DNA of 64,000 bases from DATFVA01 sp963711455. GTDB taxonomy: Bacteria; Bacteroidota; Ignavibacteria; Ignavibacteriales; Ignavibacteriaceae. How positions within the stretch are numbered: position 1 is the first letter of the stretch; each line of letters starts with the position of its first letter. The stretch is from NCBI GenBank assembly GCA_963711455.1, contig CAVQEH010000004.1, positions 682,001 through 746,000 of the forward strand. Direction: 5' to 3'. The notes beneath the pieces were generated by a model. The model was not told the origin of the DNA and did not search any database. It worked only from the letters and a program-made list of their open reading frames with translations. Made by a program: the position numbers and the translations under genes. Of the stretch, positions 15,761-25,116 are shown piece by piece.

Positions 15761-18023
15761 TTTTAACTCCGGTTTCTTTTGGTGATTTTAATAAAAGTTT
15801 CCAGAAAGATTCTCTTTCTTCATATTCTTTAACCCAAAGAACAGGACAATCTGATTGTTCGGTAATTTCCTGTGCGAGTGAGCGGCCGAAAAGCAGTTCC
15901 AGGAAATCTCCGGTTTTGCCGCCCATTAGAATCATATCCGCTTTCTTGGATTCTTCAACTATTCCTGTTAAAATATCAGTATCGGGAAGAATGATTATCT
16001 CTGCGGTAATATTATTTTCATTTAATAGATCTTTTACTTTTTCCTGCCGTCTTTCTTTTTCTTTTTGTGACATACCCGGTTCGAATACAAGCAGCAATTT
16101 TAAATTACAATTAAAGTAATCAATAAAAGCAGGAGCAACTTCAGCAGCAAGCATTGCATGAATATCAATGTTGAAAGGTATAAGAAGTGTCTTAATTTTT
16201 TCTTTTTCATATGTACCGTGAAGAACAGCCACTTCACCCGGGAATCTTTGAATGACACTATCAATAATGGAAGAAAAGAATCTCTCAAGAAAAGTTGGGT
16301 TTTTTTCTCTTCCAACAATTATAAAATTACAGTTCTCTTCCTCCGCTGTCTGAACAATTCCCTCCGAAATACGGTGAGATACTGTAACAATCGGACGGGC
16401 AATAATTCCTGATTCTGCAATTACTTTCTCGGCAGTCTCAAATAGTGGTTTAGCTCTTGCAGTATCGATAGCTTCAACTGCAAGCGGACTCCCTTCCTTT
16501 ATCTCATTTACATGAAGGAACAATATCTCTGCATTATTCTTTAATGCTATTCCTTTTGCCAGATGAGTTAAGCTTGTTACCGATTTTTGGTTTGCAAGAG
16601 GCACGAGAATTTTATATTCTTTTTTCTCGAGCCTTTCCAGCGATTTAACTTTTCGCACATGCGCTATTTCTTTTTTCGATGCATACGATTTATATGTGAA
16701 CAATCCTATGCCAACCCATACAGCAGTAACTATCCATGCGGTCGGACTGTAGTTAAATATATAAACCGCAAGAAATAAAAGTAATGCGATTCCTAAGATT
16801 GAAAGATATGGGAAAAGAGGGGCAAAAAATCCTCTGTCCAGATCGGGACGTTTTTTTCTCAGTCTGATTAGAGCAATGTTAACCTGAAGAAACAATAAGA
16901 GAAACATAATATCGGCAGCACTTGCAACATCTTCTATCGGTAGAGAGACTGCCATTATTACAACGATGAAAAGAGAAAAGAGGATTGACAAATGCGGAGT
17001 AAAATTTTTCTTATGCACCTTGCTGAAAAATGCCGGGAAATTTCTGTCTTTTCCCATAGCATATGCTACCCGTGATGAAGAGTAAACCGTTGCATTAAGT
17101 GCTGACATTGTCGAAATCAGACCACCAAAGAGAAGCATTATTCCACCACCGGAAAAAAATGATTTAGCAACTTCCACAAGAGCAGTTTCTTTATTTAAAG
17201 CTAAATAATCCCAGGGCGACATTCCTTCAGGTTTTACTGCTCCTAAGGCTGTAATTGCAACTAAAAGGTAAATCGGAACCACGATTATAAGGGAAAGAAA
17301 AACGGCCTTCGGTATATTTCTCTTTGGATTTTTAATTTCTTCTGAACATTGTGCGATAACTTCAAATCCTTCGAAGGCAATAAACGTTAATCCCATTGCT
17401 TTGAAAACACCGCTCCAACCATGTGGCAGAAATGGAGTAAATGCTACTTGCCAGTCCGGACGATGGAAAATGAGATTTAAACCAAAACCTATGAATATCA
17501 TTAGGATAGCAATCTTGGCAAGAGTGACGATGTTGCCTACTTTTCCTGTCTCGGATGCACCGCGAAAATTTATATAAGCAAAAATAACCGCGATACCGGA
17601 AGCAAGAATTTTTTGAGGAGATAAAAACCCCCAATGTGGCAGCACAACATTAATTTCGTGCAATACAAGCTCGAAGTAGGCGCTGAAACCTAGTGCGTAA
17701 AGACTACAGGCAACTGCATGTGCGAACCAGCTCATCCATCCCGATATAAAACCATTCCATTTAGGCAATCCTTCCTTAACCCAGAGATAACCTCCACCAG
17801 CGTCGTGATAACATGAACCAAGTTCTGCATAAGAGAAAGCTGTTAGAAGAGCAACCAGCCCATTTAACCCGAAAGTTAATATAAGTCCAGGTCCTGCAAC
17901 ACCTGCAGCAATTCCCGTAAGAACGAATATTCCTGCTCCGATCATTGCTCCAACACCAATGAGTGTTGCATCCATCAATTTCATTTCCCGGCTGAGATGA
18001 ACTTCGGTTTCAAATTTTTTCAT
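15753..18023 (-). CDS. APC-family amino acid permease fused to two universal stress protein domains
   Basis: A 756-residue fusion. Residues about 1-450 form a 12-helix APC-superfamily permease starting MKLMDATLIGVGAMIGAGIF, the usual substrate-binding first helix, with GLTFIAFEGFEVIAQCSEEIKNPKRNIPKA in helix 6 to loop 6-7. Residues about 465-605 and 610-735 are two tandem UspA-type domains with IIVGREKN and ILMGGKTG, degenerate forms of the ATP-binding motif. Such fusions import amino acids or organic cations and probably gate on adenine nucleotide level. The overlap with the MscS-related gene downstream suggests a joint role in osmotic or pH stress. The substrate is unknown. Confidence 0.9.
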   Translation of the reverse strand: MKKFETEVHLSREMKLMDATLIGVGAMIGAGIFVLTGIAAGVAGPGLILTFGLNGLVALLTAFSYAELGSCYHDAGGGYLWVKEGLPKWNGFISGWMSWFAHAVACSLYALGFSAYFELVLHEINVVLPHWGFLSPQKILASGIAVIFAYINFRGASETGKVGNIVTLAKIAILMIFIGFGLNLIFHRPDWQVAFTPFLPHGWSGVFKAMGLTFIAFEGFEVIAQCSEEIKNPKRNIPKAVFLSLIIVVPIYLLVAITALGAVKPEGMSPWDYLALNKETALVEVAKSFFSGGGIMLLFGGLISTMSALNATVYSSSRVAYAMGKDRNFPAFFSKVHKKNFTPHLSILFSLFIVVIMAVSLPIEDVASAADIMFLLLFLQVNIALIRLRKKRPDLDRGFFAPLFPYLSILGIALLLFLAVYIFNYSPTAWIVTAVWVGIGLFTYKSYASKKEIAHVRKVKSLERLEKKEYKILVPLANQKSVTSLTHLAKGIALKNNAEILFLHVNEIKEGSPLAVEAIDTARAKPLFETAEKVIAESGIIARPIVTVSHRISEGIVQTAEEENCNFIIVGREKNPTFLERFFSSIIDSVIQRFPGEVAVLHGTYEKEKIKTLLIPFNIDIHAMLAAEVAPAFIDYFNCNLKLLLVFEPGMSQKEKERRQEKVKDLLNENNITAEIIILPDTDILTGIVEESKKADMILMGGKTGDFLELLFGRSLAQEITEQSDCPVLWVKEYEERESFWKLLLKSPKETGVKNG

Positions 18024-18230
18024 TTGTGAGTCTCCCGGTTCATTTATGGAGTACTAGTTTATGGATTTGAATTATTTTATATATAAAAATAGTGAAGATT
18101 TTTCTTAGTTGTAAAAAGCTGGCTATTTCTTTTAGATAAATCATATACTTTTGTAATCTACTAATATATACGATAGAGGAATGTAAATAATTTAATACAT
18201 TTGTGAAACTCCACAACTAAAAAATTAAAC

Positions 18231-18866
18231 TTGAGTTCTGTAACACTTAAACTTCAAAAACGTTTTCGCTCTGGTGTAAGAAAATTTGAAAAGTTCAGTT
18301 TCTTATTAGGCGGAGCTATACTTCTGCTTTCAGCGTACAATCGATATGAGTCCGGTTCGATGAATTCTGTTTTATTTGAAGTTGCCTATTACTCAGCATA
18401 CGTACTTGGAGGTTTGGCAAATATCGCTGCAGGAATCCTGTACTCAAAAATACCCGAGGGGAAAAAAGAACCGCTGGGAAAGTGGCTGCAGATTATTATA
18501 GCTGTGCTTTTAATATTTGATGCAATTGATAAATTAATGAAGGGAAAAATTGCAATGCCTGCGGCTTTAATTTTTGCGAGTCTGCTTTATTTTATGGTTG
18601 CAATTTTTACATCAAAGTTAAAAGGCCGAAGATTTATAACAATTGATGAAAACAAAATCTCATTTAGAAAATCATTATTTAAAATCCGGACATTAAAATC
18701 AGAAGATATAAGAGATATTTCATACTCATCTGATAAAATCATCCTGTCATTAAATGGGAAAAAATCGATTACATTTTACCCGGCTGAAAACGATGATGAA
18801 GCCTTGAAAAATTTTCACGAAAAAGTAAATTATCTTAAAGAGATATTGAATAAGAAATTCAGTTGA
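18231..18866 (+). CDS. Membrane protein with cytosolic PH-like tail, unknown function
   Basis: A 211-residue protein starting at TTG. It has about four membrane helices (roughly residues 22-40, 50-72, 82-100, 105-125) and a C-terminal soluble domain of about 80 residues with alternating beta strands (RRFITIDENKISFRK, DIRDISYSSDKIILSL) of the bacterial-PH type. I see no strong ribosome site, so the start is uncertain; a Met within the first helical region is an alternative. It stands alone, divergent from the permease. Function unknown. Confidence 0.6.
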   Translation: MSSVTLKLQKRFRSGVRKFEKFSFLLGGAILLLSAYNRYESGSMNSVLFEVAYYSAYVLGGLANIAAGILYSKIPEGKKEPLGKWLQIIIAVLLIFDAIDKLMKGKIAMPAALIFASLLYFMVAIFTSKLKGRRFITIDENKISFRKSLFKIRTLKSEDIRDISYSSDKIILSLNGKKSITFYPAENDDEALKNFHEKVNYLKEILNKKFS

Positions 18867-19078
18867 AAAGCTAATAATAATATCAGACATTTAAATGGCT
18901 GTTTATCAGATCACCACAGAAATTAATTATTCACCAATAAAATTTCCATAATCAATTATAGTGTAATAGTTTATTAAGGAATTGATACGCAACACCGGCA
19001 GGCATCTTAATCTTGAAAATCCTATTGATAATATTAATTTAATAAATGAAATATATGTTGAATAAATCGGAGGAAATT

Positions 19079-19396
19079 ATGTGGCAGGGATGGATGGATT
19101 TTGCAGTAGGTGTTTGGTTAATTGTAAGCGGCTTTATTCCGGCTTTACAAACACCTTCAAGTATGATTGTTGCAGGAATCGTTGCATTTGTATTCGGTTT
19201 CTGGGGTGCCGCCAGGGTAAATAGCTGGCAGGGCACTATAAATGGAATTTTAGGTGTCTGGCTATTCCTTAGCGGAATAGCTTTTTCATTAATAGTTCCG
19301 TGGAATTTCTTTATTTCAGGAGCTGTTATAGGCATTTTAGCTATATGGAATGTTGCTCAGCATGAATCGTCAGGACAAATACATGCTGCTCATTAA
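19079..19396 (+). CDS. SPW-repeat small membrane protein
   Basis: The start at 19079 (MWQGWMDFAVGVWLIVSG) is fixed by GGAGG 5 bases upstream; a more distal ATG lacks this. The 105-residue product has four short membrane helices in two similar halves, each opening with a W-x-x-x-x-x-x-G-x-W element (WMDFAVGVWLIVSGFI and WQGTINGILGVWLFLSGI). That is the SPW repeat pattern of small bacterial membrane proteins of unknown function. It is monocistronic with a strong terminator. Confidence 0.8.
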   Translation: MWQGWMDFAVGVWLIVSGFIPALQTPSSMIVAGIVAFVFGFWGAARVNSWQGTINGILGVWLFLSGIAFSLIVPWNFFISGAVIGILAIWNVAQHESSGQIHAAH

Positions 19397-19418
19397 ATTA
19401 ATTAGCAAATAAATAATT

Positions 19419-19452
19419 GCCTTCCCTCCTTCAAGGGAGAGAAGGCTTTTTT
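19419..19452 (+). terminator. Rho-independent terminator
   Basis: GCCTTC (19419-19424) pairs with GAAGGC (19441-19446) and the interior CCTCCTTCAAGGGAG adds base pairs. TTTTTT follows directly. It ends the SPW gene. Confidence 0.85.
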
Positions 19453-19467
19453 GTTTTATTATTTACG

Positions 19468-20109
19468 TTATTTTTTCAGAAGTTTAAAAGCGTGAGACCA
19501 GGTATTGTTCATAAAAGCATAATGAACCCACAAGATTGTTAGAGTTTCCAGCCAGTATGCTTCTGAAATATCTCCTAAATCTATAATGCTTTTCCAGCCC
19601 CACCTTTTTGCAAAATTTGTAACCTGTTTTTTTGCATCTTTATCATTTCCGCAGATAAAAAGATCAGGGTCACCTTCTTCTCTTTGAGGACTAATCATTA
19701 CATATGCGTTGACTATATTAAAAGCCTTAACAACCTTTGAATCGGGAAGCCATTTTTGAACTTTTTCTCCGCCGGAATTTCCCGGAGATGCATCAATTTG
19801 TGGCGGCGACCCTTTGGAAAAATCAAGAGGATTGGTAACATCCATTACTATTTTTCCTTTGAAGTTTGATTTGCCTGCCAGGTTAATTGCGTTTTCAGTT
19901 CCGGCCCAATTGGTTGCCAATACAATTAATTCACCGAATTTTGCCGCATCCTCATTACTTCCTGCTAAAGCTTTTCCTCCTGCTTTTTGTTTCCATTCAT
20001 TTAATTTGGTAACCTCTCTTGTTCCGAGTTTAACTTCATGACCAAGCTTAATTAATCCGAGTCCAAGCTGCTGCCCCACAACACCGGAACCAATTATACC
20101 GATTTTCAT
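19468..20109 (-). CDS. NADPH-dependent F420-reductase-like NAD(P)-binding protein
   Basis: A 213-residue Rossmann protein starting MKIGIIGSGVVGQQLGLGL, with the dinucleotide-binding GSGVVG at 7-12 and LGTREVTKL after the second strand, a Thr-Arg pair that favours NADP. VMDVTNPL and KAFNIVNA are shared with the F420:NADP oxidoreductase / STEAP-like family. Since no F420 genes are seen, it may act on another electron carrier or be a generic NADP-linked reductase. AGGAGG precedes the ATG. It is a single gene. Confidence 0.8.
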   Translation of the reverse strand: MKIGIIGSGVVGQQLGLGLIKLGHEVKLGTREVTKLNEWKQKAGGKALAGSNEDAAKFGELIVLATNWAGTENAINLAGKSNFKGKIVMDVTNPLDFSKGSPPQIDASPGNSGGEKVQKWLPDSKVVKAFNIVNAYVMISPQREEGDPDLFICGNDKDAKKQVTNFAKRWGWKSIIDLGDISEAYWLETLTILWVHYAFMNNTWSHAFKLLKK

Positions 20110-20271
20110 CTTACCTCCTGTAATTTAATTATTAAAGATTATTTTTTTGTTAAGCCATAAGGTGTGAAAAGAAATTGATGATCAGATTTATATAGGAATT
20201 ATAGAATACTTATTTTAGAATTTTCAATGGCTAAAACTATAGAGTAAAAAATATCTATGTTCTTTAAAAGA

Positions 20272-20505
20272 TTATTGTTCGTAATTTTCCACAGTATCAG
20301 TACCTCTTAATCCTGCTTCGTCAGGATTTTTACCATACTCTTTTAATGCGCGTCTCTGTCTTAATAAATCCCAGTAGCGGTTCAGCTCAACCTGAATTTT
20401 TTCCATTTCTTTCCTTTCTTTGGCAGAAAGTCCGTTCTTTGAATATAATTTATGTTCTTTTTCAAGCAGATCTTTAATATTATCAAGTACTTCTCTGTCT
20501 GTCAT
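20272..20505 (-). CDS. DUF2630 family small protein
   Basis: A 77-residue helical protein with ELNRYWDLLRQRRALKEYGKNPDEA, the core of DUF2630, whose members are short, charged and of unknown function. GAAAGGAGA precedes the ATG. It stands alone between a reductase gene and a T9SS cargo gene. Confidence 0.8.
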   Translation of the reverse strand: MTDREVLDNIKDLLEKEHKLYSKNGLSAKERKEMEKIQVELNRYWDLLRQRRALKEYGKNPDEAGLRGTDTVENYEQ

Positions 20506-20659
20506 ATTTTTCTCCTTTCACCCGTTAAGTTATTTATAAAGAAGGATATACAGTGTGAGTAAAGATAAACATTTGTGATTTTTTCGTGATGAAATAACAG
20601 GAATTTATTTGCATTTAATGAACAGGATATATTATCATCAGAATTTTTAGGAGAAAAAA

Positions 20660-22222
20660 ATGAAAGCAGCAATAATTATTTTTTTTATAACAATTTTTTG
20701 TTCAGTTATTATCTTCCCGCAGGTAAACTGGTACAGTCAAAATTCGGGAACTAACAGGGAATTAACAGACATCTGTTTTGTTGATCAAAATAACGGATGG
20801 GTTTCCGGCTGGACCGAGACAATGCTGCACACTACTGATGGAGGTCAAAACTGGATTCCGCAAACCGTTCCTCCGAATAATGCTTATTACAGTGTTTACT
20901 TCACTGACTTACAAAATGGCTGGGCTTCAGGCTACAGCGGAAAAATTATTCACACTTCAGATGGCGGACAGAACTGGGTAAGTCAATCATCCCCAACAAA
21001 CTATGATCTCTACAACCTTTTTTTTATTAACTCAACAACCGGCTGGGCAGCCGGGGGTGACTATGGTTCGTTTCCCTCCTATATAAATGATAGAATAATT
21101 CTGAAGACAACAAATGGAGGAAATACATGGGCAACTCAATATGGTGAAGCATATAAGCAGCCTTTGAAAAGTATTTTCTTTTTGGATGAGAATAATGGCT
21201 ATGCTACTGGTCCTGACGGAGTTATAATGCACACTACGAATGGCGGAACCAACTGGGGTGAACAACAGGTAATTCCCTCATTTTCTTTTAGTGATATTTT
21301 TTTCACCAGCAATAACATCGGCTTTGTTGTTGGTGAATATCTTGGAGTTCCGCACTATTCAGTAATATTTGAAACTACGGACGGAGGAAACAACTGGTCA
21401 GAAATACAACTTGGTTATAACGAAGTACTTGCAGGTATTTATTTTCCCGATTCACAAAACGGCTGGGCAGTTGGAAATGATTACGGAAACGGAAATATTG
21501 GAATTGTTTATCATTCCTCAGATGGAGGCACCAACTGGTCTTATCAGAACATTCCTTCAATTGATGCATTGGCTTGTGTGTATTTTATTAATGATACGAA
21601 AGGCTGGGCTGCGGGACATTTAGGAACCATCGTAGCAACTGAAAATCCCACCCCGGTTGAATTGACTTCTTTTGCTGCTATGACTGACAACAGTAATGTT
21701 ACTTTAAATTGGCAGACAGCAACAGAAACAAATAATTCGGGCTTTGAGATTCAGAGGTCAGATATCAGAGATCAGAATTCAGATTGGGAAAAGATTGGTT
21801 TTGTTGAAGGAAACGGAACTTCAACTAAAGCAAATAATTATTCTTTTACAGATAAAAATTTAGAAGCAGGTAGTTATTCATACAGGCTTGTTCAAATTGA
21901 TTTTGATGGTACAAGGACTCAATCAAAAGAAGTTTCTGTTGAAATAAATTCATTTCTCAATCAGTATTCTCTAAGTCAGAATTATCCCAATCCTTTTAAT
22001 CCAACAACCACAATCGAATATTCTCTGCTCTCTGAAGGGAATGTAACACTTAAAATTTTTAATACAATTGGAGAAGAAATAAAAACATTGGTAGATGGAT
22101 ATAAGGCAGCAGGTAATTATAAAATAAATTTTAATGCATCAAAACTAACAAGTGGTATCTATTATTACAGAATAGAGTCGGGCAGTTTTTCCTTGGTGAA
22201 AAAAATGATTCTTTTAAAATAG
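20660..22222 (+). CDS. Ycf48-like beta-propeller protein with T9SS sorting domain
   Basis: A 520-residue secreted protein. After a signal peptide (about 1-21) come six or seven repeats of the Ycf48/BNR type, each with an element like TDGGQNW and a preceding GWASGY-like turn, forming a beta-propeller to about residue 330. A fibronectin-like linker follows (about 335-430), and the last 80 residues hold SLSQNYPNPFNPTTTIEYSL and end in SLVKKMILLK, the type A sorting signal of the type IX secretion system. It should be exported and anchored on the cell surface. AGGAGAAAAAA precedes the ATG. Ligand unknown. Confidence 0.9.
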   Translation: MKAAIIIFFITIFCSVIIFPQVNWYSQNSGTNRELTDICFVDQNNGWVSGWTETMLHTTDGGQNWIPQTVPPNNAYYSVYFTDLQNGWASGYSGKIIHTSDGGQNWVSQSSPTNYDLYNLFFINSTTGWAAGGDYGSFPSYINDRIILKTTNGGNTWATQYGEAYKQPLKSIFFLDENNGYATGPDGVIMHTTNGGTNWGEQQVIPSFSFSDIFFTSNNIGFVVGEYLGVPHYSVIFETTDGGNNWSEIQLGYNEVLAGIYFPDSQNGWAVGNDYGNGNIGIVYHSSDGGTNWSYQNIPSIDALACVYFINDTKGWAAGHLGTIVATENPTPVELTSFAAMTDNSNVTLNWQTATETNNSGFEIQRSDIRDQNSDWEKIGFVEGNGTSTKANNYSFTDKNLEAGSYSYRLVQIDFDGTRTQSKEVSVEINSFLNQYSLSQNYPNPFNPTTTIEYSLLSEGNVTLKIFNTIGEEIKTLVDGYKAAGNYKINFNASKLTSGIYYYRIESGSFSLVKKMILLK

Positions 22223-22249
22223 TATTCTTTGCAATAGTTTTCTGAAAAC

Positions 22250-22276
22250 GACCGCTTGAACGAAGCGGTCTTTTTT
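22250..22276 (+). terminator. Rho-independent terminator
   Basis: GACCGCTT (22250-22257), loop GAACG, AAGCGGTC (22263-22270), then TTTTTT. It ends the Ycf48-like gene. Confidence 0.9.
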
Positions 22277-22406
22277 ATAATTTTTGTTTAATACCGATTT
22301 TTTTGAAGAAATATATTTAGCTAATTTATAAACCTAATAAATTTTGTATTATTTTTATTGCATAGTGTCTACCATTTGTTTTAAAAATTATATAGAGGGA
22401 GGTCTT

Positions 22407-23312
22407 TTGAAATATTTCAATCGTTTTTTATTTACTGTACTTATTTCTTTTTTCATTTACTCGACAGGGGACAGCCAGAATCTTTCAGTTTTTAATAACC
22501 ACAATATATCTGTGAGTCCACAAGCTCCTGATTCATTATTAATTATACACTACGATGGAGAAAATACTGGCAATTCTATCGGCGACGGAGTAGCCACATT
22601 TCTTGGTGGTGCCAGATTTCGGGATAGCATAATGAGCAATTATACAGGTGGTGAATTACAATACGTGAGATTTTTTTATTCCCAGGCAGCGACTGAGGTT
22701 ACAATCAAAATTTTTGATGCAGGAACTGATACATCTGCCGGCACAGAATTACTTTCTCAACCATTAGTGCTGGATTCATTAACTTTGGATAGCTGGAATG
22801 AAGTTGAATTAAGTTCATTCATTCCGATTTCAGGAAATGATTTGTGGGTATGTCTTCAGATAACAGATGCAACCGGAGTAAATTTCCCGTTTGGTGTTGA
22901 TGACGGTCCTGCGGATCCCGATGGTGATTGGGTAAATGATTCGGGTGTATGGCAGCATTTGGTTGATTTTGGATTGGATTATAATTGGAATATCCGCGCG
23001 GGCGTTGAAACCACACCCACTGCTGTGGAACTTGGCGCTAATGGTCCTCTATCATTTAACCTTTCACAGAATTTCCCGAATCCATTTAACCCATCTACAA
23101 AAATCAATTTTAATATTCCCGAAAAAGGACAAGTTAAGCTTGTTGTTTATAATGTGATTGGTCAGAAGGTTGTTACACTGGTTAATGAAGTTCTTTCTGC
23201 AGGTCAACACGAAGTTACATTTAATGCTGTTTCATTGCCAAGCGGAGTATTCTTCTACAGACTGGAAACCGGCAATTCGGTTATGATTAAAAAGATGTTA
23301 TTATTGAAATAA
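22407..23312 (+). CDS. Secreted protein with T9SS sorting domain
   Basis: The start is TTG at 22407, supported by GGGAGG 4 bases upstream; an ATG 63 bases earlier would put an extra 21 residues before the signal peptide and lacks a ribosome site. The 301-residue product has a signal peptide (ending STGDSQ), a beta-sandwich body of about 190 residues with no recognised enzyme motif, and a C-terminal sorting domain with NLSQNFPNPFNPSTKINFNI and a final MIKKMLLLK. It is probably a small cell-surface or secreted protein. It follows the other T9SS cargo gene but has its own terminator. Confidence 0.8.
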   Translation: MKYFNRFLFTVLISFFIYSTGDSQNLSVFNNHNISVSPQAPDSLLIIHYDGENTGNSIGDGVATFLGGARFRDSIMSNYTGGELQYVRFFYSQAATEVTIKIFDAGTDTSAGTELLSQPLVLDSLTLDSWNEVELSSFIPISGNDLWVCLQITDATGVNFPFGVDDGPADPDGDWVNDSGVWQHLVDFGLDYNWNIRAGVETTPTAVELGANGPLSFNLSQNFPNPFNPSTKINFNIPEKGQVKLVVYNVIGQKVVTLVNEVLSAGQHEVTFNAVSLPSGVFFYRLETGNSVMIKKMLLLK

Positions 23313-23322
23313 TATTAAATGA

Positions 23323-23355
23323 AAGAGTTCCATTAATTAAATTGATGGAACTCTT
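23323..23355. terminator. Terminator between convergent genes
   Basis: AAGAGTTCCAT (23323-23333) and ATGGAACTCTT (23345-23355) are perfect 11-bp inverted copies around an 11-base loop, between the T9SS gene and the convergent aldo/keto reductase gene. Confidence 0.8.
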
Positions 23356-23369
23356 ATTTGTTTCGTGTA

Positions 23370-24350
23370 TTAATTTTTAAAATCCTCAAATAAATTTTTT
23401 ATGAAACTGAATTCTTCATCGGTTAATGGTTTATCTTTTCCTGCAAGATTAGATTTGACCTGTTTCAGATTTCTAAACCCCGGAATCACGCATCCCACAA
23501 TTTTATAATGAAGTAGATATTGCAGATCCATTCTTGCAAGTTCCTCAACCGATGATCCGAATTTAGCTTTTAGTAGTTTAAGTTTGGGCTCAAGCCTTGT
23601 AAGATTTTCTTTGCTGAATCTGTCCGAGTTTTTACGATGATCCCCATCTTCGAATTTGGGCGGATTGTTTTTATCATATTTATTAAGTAGTAAACCCTGC
23701 GCCAGAGGACCAAAAGCAACAAAAGAAATATTATTCTCTTCCAGCAGTTTTCTTGTCGGAGTTCCATCCTGCAGGAATCTGTCGTCAATTGCGCTTGAAA
23801 AACTTTGTATTACATCAGGTTTTACTTTTGGAATTAGTTTGCCGAAATCAGCATGAGAATAAGCCGACTGTCCAATCAGTCTAATCTTACCTTCATCTCG
23901 CAGTTTGTAAATAACTTCAATTGCATCATCAAGGTATTCGTCGTGATCACCAAAGTGCCCGTGGTGGAAATAATAGAGATCAATATAATCACGATTTAAG
24001 TTTTTTAACGATTGTTCACATTGATGCCTGATATGCTGAGGTTCGTAGGCGTGTTTCGCTGTTCCGGGAAACCATCCAATTTTTGTTGCAATTATGAAAT
24101 CGTTTGTCCTCTTCCCGAGAATACGGGCAAGCATTCTTTCTGCTCTACCATTGCCATAAACATCCGCATTATCAAAATGATTTACACCGTTTTCTATAGC
24201 GTAGTTAATAGCATCTCTCACTTCATCTTCATTAACATCTGCCCAGCCGTTTGGATTACCATTCACCCAGTTTAAGCCTCCCATTGTCCAGCAGCCAAGA
24301 CTAATTTCAGATACTGCGATATCCGTTTTTCCAAGTTTCCTGTATTTCAT
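23370..24350 (-). CDS. Aldo/keto reductase
   Basis: The Met of MKYRKLGKTDIAVSEISLG (start 24350) is the usual N-terminus of this family. Starting 75 bases further out would overlap the preceding gene, so I reject that. The 326-residue TIM-barrel protein has the catalytic Asp and Tyr in HFDNADVYGNG, the Lys in ATKIGW and the His in YYFHHGHFG, with NADP-binding elements near the C-terminus (CVIPGFRN). Members reduce aldehydes and ketones or act on sugars and potassium-channel-like partners; the substrate is unknown. It is last in the hemG-hemB operon direction. Confidence 0.9.
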   Translation of the reverse strand: MKYRKLGKTDIAVSEISLGCWTMGGLNWVNGNPNGWADVNEDEVRDAINYAIENGVNHFDNADVYGNGRAERMLARILGKRTNDFIIATKIGWFPGTAKHAYEPQHIRHQCEQSLKNLNRDYIDLYYFHHGHFGDHDEYLDDAIEVIYKLRDEGKIRLIGQSAYSHADFGKLIPKVKPDVIQSFSSAIDDRFLQDGTPTRKLLEENNISFVAFGPLAQGLLLNKYDKNNPPKFEDGDHRKNSDRFSKENLTRLEPKLKLLKAKFGSSVEELARMDLQYLLHYKIVGCVIPGFRNLKQVKSNLAGKDKPLTDEEFSFIKNLFEDFKN

Positions 24351-24372
24351 AATTTGTTTTTCTAGTGATGGT

Positions 24373-25086
24373 TTAATCAAACAATGCTTCAATTTTCTGG
24401 TAAAACCGGTGTACATCTTCAACACCGTACTTTACCATTTCATAATCACTGCTCTTTAAATAATTCCGTAATCTTTCAGTCGAGTGAAATAACTGGGTAG
24501 AATAATAACTAAATTTCTTTTGCAAATCTGAATTTTTGGTTTTTAACTTTACTTTAGTTAATACCTCTGCCCTTTTTACAAGTTCATCACTATTGGTATA
24601 TATCTCCTTATAATTTTCCTTCGGCAGATACTTGTGATAAATCATATACAAAACCTGGTGAAACTGATCGAGTTCCGGTACAACAGGGTGCACAATTCTA
24701 ACAAGTGTTTCAAATTTTGAATGAAGGTTCTCAGCAGCTTTCAGAAGCATAGAGTTATCATCTCCCGCAGCGATTTTTTTATACTCTTCAACGGCAACTT
24801 TAAATTCACCAACTCCGCCGGCCCACATCTCCAGTTTATCCTGTAAGATTCCGGGTAGCTGTGCATCATATATTTTTTGAGCACGTGTATTAATATCATC
24901 TGTGTAACTTCTTAAAGAAGTATAATCTTTGGAAGGATAAGCGACGTGCCAGACAGGATAAATAACATCGTGGAAGTCATTTAATGCCGGCACTTCTGCC
25001 TTTATTTCTGTGGAATCAAGAGATGACTGCGTAAATATCTGAATTGAACCAAACAGTAAAAGAATTATGATAGTATATGTTTTCAT
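24373..25086 (-). CDS. Exported protein with internal duplication, unknown function
   Basis: A 237-residue protein with a signal peptide (ending IFTQS) and a helical body made of two similar halves. LNDFHDVIYPVWHVAYPSKDY (about 36-56) matches LDQFHQVLYMIYHKYLPKENY (about 139-159), sharing F-H-x-V-x-Y-x-x-x-H and a following P-K/S-x-x-Y. Each half then continues into a second similar helix. The paired His residues could bind a metal or heme, which would fit its place 30 bases downstream of the YjbR gene in the hemG-hemB gene group, but this is inference. No named family is recognised. Confidence 0.6.
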   Translation of the reverse strand: MKTYTIIILLLFGSIQIFTQSSLDSTEIKAEVPALNDFHDVIYPVWHVAYPSKDYTSLRSYTDDINTRAQKIYDAQLPGILQDKLEMWAGGVGEFKVAVEEYKKIAAGDDNSMLLKAAENLHSKFETLVRIVHPVVPELDQFHQVLYMIYHKYLPKENYKEIYTNSDELVKRAEVLTKVKLKTKNSDLQKKFSYYSTQLFHSTERLRNYLKSSDYEMVKYGVEDVHRFYQKIEALFD

Positions 25087-25116
25087 AAATCTCCCCGTAT
25101 CAATGTTTATAAATAA

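Noticed and set aside
24351..24425. A longer start for the aldo/keto reductase
   Set aside because: It would overlap the upstream periplasmic gene and adds residues not found in the family; the Met at 24350 is the family start.
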